A stretch of 5,995 bases of DNA from the NCBI GenBank assembly GCA_030049955.1, contig JASIJX010000053.1, positions 1 through 5,995 of the forward strand, given 5' to 3'. The stretch's first letter is position 1. Each line of letters begins with the position of its first letter. The stretch comes from Acidobacteriaceae bacterium (GTDB lineage: Bacteria; Acidobacteriota; Terriglobia; Terriglobales; Acidobacteriaceae). Under the pieces are notes generated by a model. It had not been told where the DNA came from, ran no database searches, and saw only the letters and a program-made list of their open reading frames with translations. Made by a program: the position numbers and the translations under genes. Shown piece by piece: positions 1 through 5,528 of this stretch.

Positions 1-339
1 GTGCGGCGTAGTGATCCGGGAGATCCCGACAAGTGCCCGGTGGGCGATCTGCATAAGGTGTTCTCGACGCCGGAGACGATGGCGAAGGTCTATGAGGGCT
101 GCCGCTCGGCGGGGATTGGCTGCATCGAGTGCAAGGGATGGGCGGCAGACGGGCTGATGAAGGTGCTCGAGCCGATCCAGGACCGGCGCGCGCAGTATAC
201 CGAGCCGCAGGTGGTAGAAATTCTTGAAGACGGTTCGCGCCGCGCGCGCGCCCGCGCCGAGCAGACTATGCGTGAAGTGCGCGACGCCATGCAGATGACC
301 CTGACCACGGAAAAAGATCCGGGGAAAAGTTGCTGCTGA
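1..339 (+). CDS. trpS: Tryptophanyl-tRNA synthetase, C-terminal part (5' end outside window)
   Basis: Class I aminoacyl-tRNA synthetase that charges tRNA-Trp with tryptophan in the cytoplasm. Only the last 112 codons are present; the Rossmann fold with HIGH and KMSKS motifs lies upstream of the window, so the GTG at position 1 is simply an internal valine. Recognition rests on the typical TrpRS C-terminal pattern: RRSDPGDPDKCPV (visible residues 2-14), DLHKVF, AGIGCIECK (37-45), the LEPIQDRR segment, and a closing helix with ARAEQTMREVRDAM. This part forms the helical tRNA-anticodon-binding region. Visible cysteines 12, 34, 41 and 44 give C-x21-C-x6-C-x2-C, nearly the [4Fe-4S] motif of Thermotoga maritima TrpRS. 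The protein ends in an unusual Cys-Cys. The stop lies 36 nt before scpA, which suggests co-transcription. Identity is near certain; the Fe-S cluster is inferred. Confidence 0.95.
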   Translation: MRRSDPGDPDKCPVGDLHKVFSTPETMAKVYEGCRSAGIGCIECKGWAADGLMKVLEPIQDRRAQYTEPQVVEILEDGSRRARARAEQTMREVRDAMQMTLTTEKDPGKSCC

Positions 340-375
340 GGATCTGAGACCGAAAGCCATACGGGAGAAGGGAAG

Positions 376-2286
376 ATGGCCGGTAACACAGTCCCGTGGT
401 GGCGAAGAGCCGCGCAATTCTTATGGAAGAGCATTCGCGCAGTGGCGCGGATCGATTCCAGTGGCCAAGAGGATCGAAGCAACGGGGCACGAGACCAGGC
501 GGCCAGTAGCGGACAGGCTATTGACGAGAAGGGATTTAAAGAGCCGGCAATCGACAAGATCGATGCTGGCGCCAGCCTTGAATTACACGTGGAAGAAGAA
601 ACAGCCTTGAACCAAGAATCGCCTGAAAGACTGCCCGAAGAGTCCCCCAAATCGGAACCTGAAGTGGCGCCCGAACCTGTTCACGACCAGACGGCCTCGG
701 CTGCACACGCTGGCGGTGCGCCGGAGGAGCATGGCCAGCACCAAGCAGCTCCTCAGGATCCCGAGGAAATTCCGGAAACGCCGGCCGATCTGCTGGCTGA
801 AGCGGCTCTTGGCATTCCGGCCGAATCGAGCGATGAAGCCGCTCCTGAGCGGCAGCCGGAATCGCAGTCCTCCACCGAACCATCCTCCACCGGACCATCC
901 TCCGCCGAACCGGTGGAAGCGCAACTGTCGCAGGGTGTCGATGAAGAGGCGATTGAAAAGCTGCCGTCTTCGCTGGCGGACATTTTGGCAGAAGCGGTTG
1001 TCGAAGACGAGGAGCCCGAGCCGCCCGTGAGTGGAAACATCCAGGAGCCGGCCGAAGTTCAGACCGAAGCCGGGCCTGAGGTGGTTGAAGCAATTTCAGA
1101 GTCTGCGGAAGAGCAGGAGGCGGAGACGAAGGCTGAGCCTGTCGCGGAACCTGCTGCGGCTGCAGAGGAGCCGCAAGCCAAAGCGGGCGCTGATTCGGAA
1201 GCTCCGGAGATTGAAGCTGCGGAAGCGGCCTTCGACCAACCCGTGGAAACCGCTGCCGAAGAAGCGGCCGAGACCGCGCTGGTTGAGGAAGCTGTGGGCG
1301 AACCCGAGGCTGAATTTGACGCCGACGCATCGCCGACCGAACCTGAGCCGCTACAGTCCACGGAAGCGCGGGAAGCGTCTGCTGCGGAGGGCGAGGAGAG
1401 GCAGGGAAGCGCACCGATCGCAGATGAACGCAGTGCCGCTGAAGCTGATTCGCCAAAGTTGCCGCCGAAGGCGGCGTCTGCCCCACCGCAGGCGGTGAAG
1501 CGCGAGGAGGGACCGGATACCTCGCCGTTTTCGGTTCTTGTCAGCCAGGTTTACGAGGGTCCGCTCGATCTGCTGCTGGACCTCATCCGCAAGCAGGACA
1601 TCGACATCTACGACATCCCGATCGCCAAGATCACGGCGCAGTTCCTGGCTTACGTGGATCAGCTCAAGGCAAGCGACGTGGATGTGGCCGGCGAGTTCAT
1701 TTATACGGCGTCGCTGCTCATCCATATCAAGAGCAAGATGCTGCTGCCGCGAGCGCCGGCAGGGCCCGACGACGTTCAGGAAGACCCGCGGCGCGAGCTG
1801 GTGGAGCGGCTGCTCGAGCACGAGCGCTTCAAAAACGCCGCACAGATGCTGCAGCAGAAGCAGATGCTGGAGTCGGCGACTTGGACCAACCCGGGGATGC
1901 GCGAGTTCCAGGACGATGCAAACACGGAGGCGGAGATTGCGGCCGATACGACCGATCTGGTTCGCATCTTCCGCGAAATCCTGGAGCGAGCCCGCAACCG
2001 GCCCATCCTCGACGTGCAAGAGGACGCGGTCACCGTCGGGCAGATGATCCAGTTCCTCACGCGGCGGCTGACGATGGAGGACAAGCCGGTGGCACTGCGG
2101 CGCCTCTTGAGCCATACGCGCTCGGAACGCGCGCTGATCGCGATGTTCCTGGCCCTGCTCGAGCTGGTGCGCCTGCAGGCTATTCTGCTGCGGCAAGACC
2201 AGCAGTTCAGCGAGATCTTCATCAAGAAGAACTCCGGCTTTGATGCGTTTATGAATCAGGGGACGGCTCGGGACGACTGGCAGTAG
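376..2286 (+). CDS. scpA: Segregation and condensation protein A (kleisin) with a very long acidic N-terminal extension
   Basis: ScpA is the kleisin subunit of the bacterial SMC-ScpAB condensin. Its N-terminal domain binds the SMC neck, its C-terminal winged helix binds the SMC head cap, and its middle binds an ScpB dimer. The conserved core begins near residue 385 and shows YEGPLDLLLDLIRKQDIDIYDIP (393 onward, interrupted by no gaps), IHIKSKMLLP around M455, and the C-terminal ALIAMFLALLELVRLQ to FSEIFIKK block (about 586-618). The family is usually about 250 residues; this protein is 636. Residues 1-384 are extra: a basic aromatic amphipathic helix at about 7-26, then low-complexity sequence dominated by Glu, Ala and Pro. 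The ATG at 376 has a GGGAG/GAAGGGA purine tract just upstream and no other in-frame ATG occurs before codon 455. A GTG at 1495 would give a normal-length 263-residue protein but has only a poor ribosome binding site. Core function is certain; the role of the extension is unknown. Confidence 0.96.
   Translation: MAGNTVPWWRRAAQFLWKSIRAVARIDSSGQEDRSNGARDQAASSGQAIDEKGFKEPAIDKIDAGASLELHVEEETALNQESPERLPEESPKSEPEVAPEPVHDQTASAAHAGGAPEEHGQHQAAPQDPEEIPETPADLLAEAALGIPAESSDEAAPERQPESQSSTEPSSTGPSSAEPVEAQLSQGVDEEAIEKLPSSLADILAEAVVEDEEPEPPVSGNIQEPAEVQTEAGPEVVEAISESAEEQEAETKAEPVAEPAAAAEEPQAKAGADSEAPEIEAAEAAFDQPVETAAEEAAETALVEEAVGEPEAEFDADASPTEPEPLQSTEAREASAAEGEERQGSAPIADERSAAEADSPKLPPKAASAPPQAVKREEGPDTSPFSVLVSQVYEGPLDLLLDLIRKQDIDIYDIPIAKITAQFLAYVDQLKASDVDVAGEFIYTASLLIHIKSKMLLPRAPAGPDDVQEDPRRELVERLLEHERFKNAAQMLQQKQMLESATWTNPGMREFQDDANTEAEIAADTTDLVRIFREILERARNRPILDVQEDAVTVGQMIQFLTRRLTMEDKPVALRRLLSHTRSERALIAMFLALLELVRLQAILLRQDQQFSEIFIKKNSGFDAFMNQGTARDDWQ
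868..912 (+). repeat. Three 15-bp tandem repeats inside scpA
   Basis: Three consecutive units, 868-882, 883-897 and 898-912, start with TCCTCC and differ at only a few bases. Read in the scpA frame they encode SSTEP, SSTGP and SSAEP (residues 165-179). The unit is a multiple of three, so copy-number change keeps the frame. This is a minisatellite within the disordered extension and a likely site of length variation between strains. Confidence 0.85.
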
Positions 2287-2314
2287 ATTTGATCGGTCGG
2301 CGTAGGATTCTTCC

Positions 2315-2488
2315 ATGAGCCGCGAAGAGAACCAATCTGAAGACAAAGCCGAGTCGCCGTAGAAGACCGGTCAGGACATTGAGTCCGAGCAAACCGGGAA
2401 AGACCCTGCATTCGTTGCTCAGATGGAAGTAGCCAGGGAAGTTATGCGCAGGAACCGCCAGACACTTCGGCGGCTGGCGGACTCCTGA
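2315..2488 (+). pseudogene. Small conserved-looking gene interrupted by an in-frame amber codon
   Basis: An ATG at 2315 follows AGGA (2304-2307) at a 7-nt spacing, a good ribosome binding site. The frame reads MSREENQSEDKAESP, meets TAG at 2360-2362, and continues to TGA at 2486-2488. The full length would be 57 residues including the interrupted position. The part after the stop reads like protein: KDPAFVAQMEVAREVMRRNR is followed by QTLRRLADS, an amphipathic charged helix of the kind seen in small uncharacterised bacterial proteins. A single CAG or AAG to TAG change would explain the interruption. Alternatives are a genuine 15-residue peptide, a sequencing error, or chance similarity to coding sequence. 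No function can be assigned. It lies 28 nt after scpA, so it could share that transcript. Confidence 0.5.
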
Positions 2489-2584
2489 GTTTTCTGCATC
2501 GATTCATCTGCTATTTGAACGGTTCCGCGGTCTTTCTAGCGGCTAACCTATTTGCGTCCGCCTTTGCATACCTCTGCGCCAAAG

Positions 2585-2612
2585 ATTCAACTCCTGTTCA
2601 TGCGCTTTTCAT
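2585..2612 (+). promoter_or_regulatory. Candidate PHO-box-like array of 11-bp-phased TTCA repeats
   Basis: In the roughly 208-nt leader of the phosphate transporter gene, TTCA occurs at 2586, 2597 and 2608, exactly 11 bp apart, as ATTCAA, GTTCAT and TTTCAT. PhoB/PhoP-type OmpR-family regulators bind direct repeats with an 11-bp period and a related core (CTGTCAT in E. coli, GTTCA-type in Streptomyces). The array lies about 85-110 bp upstream of the pit start. A weak -10-like TATCCG lies at 2623-2628; I see no convincing -35/-10 pair. The rest of 2489-2696 shows no other clear signal. Regulation by phosphate is inferred from the pattern and the gene it precedes. Confidence 0.4.
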
Positions 2613-2684
2613 CTTCGGCGGGTATCCGTTGTGCCAGTCTGGCTTTCTACTCCCTCCATGCCGGACCGGTATCCCTCGGAGTTC

Positions 2685-2689
2685 AGGAG
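2685..2689 (+). promoter_or_regulatory. Ribosome binding site that sets the pit start
   Basis: AGGAG lies 7 nt before the ATG at 2697. The open frame extends upstream to a GTG at 2631 and an ATG at 2658, but neither has a Shine-Dalgarno sequence and the added residues (PVWLSTPSMPDRYPSEF) do not look like transporter sequence, so 2697 is preferred. Confidence 0.85.
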
Positions 2690-2696
2690 CCCGCCA

Positions 2697-4319
2697 ATGG
2701 CCGAACTGGTAACTACAGTTGGAACTGTGCCATCAGGAGCATCGCTCCTCGATCGCAAGATGAAAAAGTCGCCCGCGTGGGTTAGCGGCATTGTTGTTCT
2801 GGTCGCGCTGGTGGGCGGGGTTGGCTACATCGGCTTTCACGTGGCCCAGGACCTGGGCGATACGACGCTGGGCAGCGCCTGGCCTTATCTATTGCTTGCC
2901 ACGGCTCTGTTCATCGCGCTGGGCTTTGAATTCGTGAACGGATTTCACGACACAGCCAATGCGGTTGCCACCGTAATCTACACGCACTCGCTCGAACCTA
3001 ATGTTGCGGTGGTATGGTCCGGGTTGTGCAATCTGGCCGGGGTGCTGGTTTCATCGGGTGCGGTTGCATTCAGCGTCATTACGCTGCTTCCGGTCGAGTT
3101 GATCCTGAAGGTGAGCGCCGGCGCCGGCTTTGCGATGGTCTTCGCGCTGCTGTTTGCGGCCATTATCTGGAATCTCAGCACCTGGTGGCTCGGGCTTCCG
3201 GCCTCAAGTTCCCATACCATGGTTGGCTCCATCATCGGCGTTGGCGTTGCCAACCAGTTGATGAACGCCTACTCCGGCACCTCGGGCGTGGATTGGGCAC
3301 AGGCGGCGAATGTCTTTCGCGTGCTGCTGATTTCGCCGCTGATTGGCTTCGTTTGCGCTGCGCTGCTGTTCTGGGTTTCAAAACTCACGATCAAGTACCC
3401 TGCGCTTTACCAGGCTCCCAAGGACAACACGCCTCCACCGTGGCCGATCCGGCTGTTGCTGGTTCTTACCTGCTCGGGCGTGAGTTTTTCCCATGGTTCG
3501 AATGACGGCCAGAAGGGCATGGGCCTGATCATGCTGATCCTCATCGGGACGGTGCCCACGGCTTATGCACTTAATCACGCGGTGAGCAAGCGCGACATTC
3601 AGGATTTCATTGCTGCTTCCGATAAGGCCGTCACAATTGCGCATAAGTATGAGACTCCCAACGCGCTCATGGCAGGCGATCCTCGCGACGAATTGACCAT
3701 CTATCTGCAGACCAAGCAACTGCAGCCAGCGACGATGACTGCGCTGCGCGCGATCATCCGTGACCTGGAGGGCGATGTTCAGGCATACGGCGACTACAAG
3801 CGCGTTCCGGCCAATCAGCAGAGCAACGTCCGCAACGACATGTATGTGACGAGCGAGGCCATCCGGCTGATGCAGAAGAGCCACTCTCCGAACTTTACGC
3901 TGGAAGAAAGTGCCGCGATGGCCAATTACAAGAAGCATGTCGACAAGGCCACCAAGTTTATTCCGGGCTGGGTGAAGGTAGCCGTGGCGCTGGCGCTTGG
4001 ACTGGGCACGATGGTGGGCTGGAAGCGGATCGTGGTTACCGTTGGCGAAAAAATTGGCAAGGAGCACCTGACTTACGCGCAGGGGGCGTGCGCGGAGCTG
4101 GTGGCAATGGCAACCATCTCGGCTGCCGACAGCTTTGGACTGCCGGTTTCAACGACGCACGTGCTCAGCTCGGGCGTAGCGGGCACAATGTTTGCCAACC
4201 GCAGCGGGTTGCAATTGTCTACGATCCGCAACATCGCGGCTGCGTGGGCGTTCACGCTCCCGGTGGCCGCACTGTTGTCGGGGAGCCTGTTCTGGCTCTT
4301 CCGGCAGTGGACGCACTGA
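2697..4319 (+). CDS. pit: Inorganic phosphate transporter, PiT family (PitA-like)
   Basis: An inner-membrane low-affinity phosphate carrier; in E. coli, PitA takes up metal-phosphate complexes driven by the proton gradient. The 540-residue protein closely follows E. coli PitA. After a short N-terminal tail and a first membrane segment (about 28-48) come the family signature GFHDTANAVAT (82-92), IIWNLSTWWLGLPASSSHT (156-174), the second-repeat signature SHGSNDGQKG (265-274), a mostly helical soluble loop (about 296-420), and a membrane bundle with LTYAQG (458-463) and PVSTTHVLSS (483-492). The PASSSHT and PVSTTHV pair reflects the inverted internal duplication typical of the family. The protein looks complete. 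It has its own leader with a possible PHO box and its own terminator, so it forms a separate unit between scpA and scpB. No phoU-like pit accessory gene is adjacent. Family assignment is near certain; the exact ion coupling is inferred. Confidence 0.96.
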   Translation: MAELVTTVGTVPSGASLLDRKMKKSPAWVSGIVVLVALVGGVGYIGFHVAQDLGDTTLGSAWPYLLLATALFIALGFEFVNGFHDTANAVATVIYTHSLEPNVAVVWSGLCNLAGVLVSSGAVAFSVITLLPVELILKVSAGAGFAMVFALLFAAIIWNLSTWWLGLPASSSHTMVGSIIGVGVANQLMNAYSGTSGVDWAQAANVFRVLLISPLIGFVCAALLFWVSKLTIKYPALYQAPKDNTPPPWPIRLLLVLTCSGVSFSHGSNDGQKGMGLIMLILIGTVPTAYALNHAVSKRDIQDFIAASDKAVTIAHKYETPNALMAGDPRDELTIYLQTKQLQPATMTALRAIIRDLEGDVQAYGDYKRVPANQQSNVRNDMYVTSEAIRLMQKSHSPNFTLEESAAMANYKKHVDKATKFIPGWVKVAVALALGLGTMVGWKRIVVTVGEKIGKEHLTYAQGACAELVAMATISAADSFGLPVSTTHVLSSGVAGTMFANRSGLQLSTIRNIAAAWAFTLPVAALLSGSLFWLFRQWTH

Positions 4320-4346
4320 CGGAGCGATTGCCAACTCTACCAAACG

Positions 4347-4378
4347 GAGCGCTCGCTGCGGCGAGCGCTCTCTTCTTT
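4347..4378 (+). terminator. Intrinsic terminator after pit
   Basis: A perfect 10-bp inverted repeat has arms GAGCGCTCGC (4347-4356) and GCGAGCGCTC (4361-4370), a 4-nt TGCG loop, and a T-rich tail TCTTCTTT (4371-4378). It starts 27 nt after the pit stop and 78 nt before scpB starts. It should end the pit transcript, which implies a separate scpB promoter in the 77 nt that follow (4379-4455). No strong promoter hexamers are visible there; CATACAGAAT at 4431-4440 is a weak -10 candidate. Confidence 0.85.
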
Positions 4379-4455
4379 GCAATGATTCCGCGATATTCAG
4401 GCCCGCACCCCGTCCCGCCTCATCCGGTACCATACAGAATGGTGCGTGTTTACGA

Positions 4456-5517
4456 ATGAGCCTGAAAGCCAAACTGGAAGCTGTGATTTATGCCGCCGAA
4501 GAGCCGGTGACGCTGGCCCAACTGGCGGCCATTTTTGCGGAAGAGGCCTTTGAATGGAAAGCTGAACAGGATGCCGCGCACGCCGAGGCGGCTGCGCAGG
4601 GCGCCGAAACGGCTGCCCCACTGCCACTCGAGATTGACGCCGGAGTAGCGCCGGCTGAGGTGGTTGCGTTTGACAGTGAGCCTGCCACGGCTGCGGAACA
4701 GCCAGCAGATGAAGTGGATGCTGCCGGGCCGGTAACGGAACCGGCCACAGAAGCAGCAGCGGAGACGGTGACGGAGGAAAGCGCCGAGCCGGACGCTGCG
4801 GCTGCTGAAGCCGAGGCGAAGCGCGCTGCACGCCAGCGCGACCGCGAGGCACGCGCCATTCTGCGGCAGCTTCTGGATGAGATTGTCACCTCGTATGCGC
4901 AGGATGATCATGGTGTGGAAATCCGCGAGATTGCCGGCGGCTACCGTATGGCAACCAAGCCCGAATGTCACGATGCGGTGCGCATGTTCGTTAAGAGCCT
5001 CAAGCCACCGCTCAAGCTGTCGCTTCCTGCGCTTGAAACGCTGGCTGTGATTGCCTACAAGCAGCCGGTGACGGCGCCCGAGGTGAATGAGATTCGCGGC
5101 GTGGACTCGTCGGGCGTCTTCGGTTCGCTGCTGGCGCGCAAGCTCATCGCCACGGCGGGCCGCAAGCAGGTTATCGGGAGGCCTATCCTCTACAAGACAA
5201 CCAAGGAGTTCCTGCTGCGCTTCGGGCTCAAGGATCTTTCCGAACTGCCGTCGATGGAAGAGTTCGAGAAGATGGCGGCTATCGAGCTTGAGGAGATTGA
5301 ACCAGGGGAAACTGCCGGTGAGGAGACGGCCGGCGTCGACGGCGCGGCGGAGCTAGACGAAACGGCAGCCGAGCCGGAGACTGTGGTCCCCGAAAACGCT
5401 GGATTACATGGCAAAAAGCCGGCGCAGGAATCTACGGAATCGGCTGACAACGCGGAAGCGCGGGAGCCAAAGGGCGAATCCAACTCCTCTGGAACCGCGC
5501 AAGCGAGCGCGGAGTAG
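4456..5517 (+). CDS. scpB: Segregation and condensation protein B with acidic insert and tail
   Basis: ScpB dimerises through winged-helix domains and binds the middle of ScpA in the SMC condensin. The first winged helix starts with MSLKAKLEAVIYAAEEPVTL and AQLAAIF (residues 1-27), is broken by an Ala/Glu-rich insert (about 33-128), and resumes with EARAILRQLLDEIV (131-144) and VEIREIAGGYRMATKPE (154-170). The second winged helix is intact: LPALETLAVIAYKQPVT (190-206), EIRGVDSSGVFGSLL (212-226), GRPILYKTTKEFL (241-253). Residues from about 279 form an acidic low-complexity tail. The length is 353 against roughly 170-250 for typical ScpB. The start at 4456 matches the conserved N-terminus; the frame is open upstream to 4192, but that stretch overlaps pit and the terminator. 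The ribosome binding site is weak (GGTG at 4441-4444). The next gene begins 11 nt after the stop. Confidence 0.95.
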   Translation: MSLKAKLEAVIYAAEEPVTLAQLAAIFAEEAFEWKAEQDAAHAEAAAQGAETAAPLPLEIDAGVAPAEVVAFDSEPATAAEQPADEVDAAGPVTEPATEAAAETVTEESAEPDAAAAEAEAKRAARQRDREARAILRQLLDEIVTSYAQDDHGVEIREIAGGYRMATKPECHDAVRMFVKSLKPPLKLSLPALETLAVIAYKQPVTAPEVNEIRGVDSSGVFGSLLARKLIATAGRKQVIGRPILYKTTKEFLLRFGLKDLSELPSMEEFEKMAAIELEEIEPGETAGEETAGVDGAAELDETAAEPETVVPENAGLHGKKPAQESTESADNAEAREPKGESNSSGTAQASAE

Positions 5518-5528
5518 AGAGGCCCTGA

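Noticed and set aside
236..258. Alternating CG run in trpS as a Z-DNA or repeat element
   Set aside because: It is explained by Arg/Ala codons of the C-terminal helix.
1461..1475. GCCGCC-GAA-GGCGGC palindrome just before the ScpA core
   Set aside because: Short, within coding sequence, no T tract, and expected by chance in GC-rich DNA.
536..1486. Long minus-strand open frame (316 codons) opposite the scpA extension
   Set aside because: Its product is Arg/Pro/Gln-rich with no recognisable domain, as expected for the antisense of GC-rich Glu/Ala/Pro codons; the + strand frame continues into the conserved ScpA core.
1351..2346. Minus-strand open frame (331 codons) opposite the ScpA core
   Set aside because: It lies antisense to a clearly conserved domain and has no family resemblance.
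2455..2493. Inverted repeat CCGCCAG/CTGGCGG (2455-2461, 2474-2480) followed by TTTT at 2490-2493, as a terminator
   Set aside because: The stem is only 7 bp, the loop 12 nt, and the T run begins 9 nt after the stem, so it does not fit an intrinsic terminator well.
2515..2785. Two overlapping + strand open frames in the pit leader
   Set aside because: No ribosome binding site, no recognisable sequence, and they run into the pit coding region in other frames.
4192..4455. Upstream extension of the scpB frame
   Set aside because: It overlaps the pit 3' end and the terminator hairpin, and the conserved ScpB N-terminus begins at the ATG at 4456.
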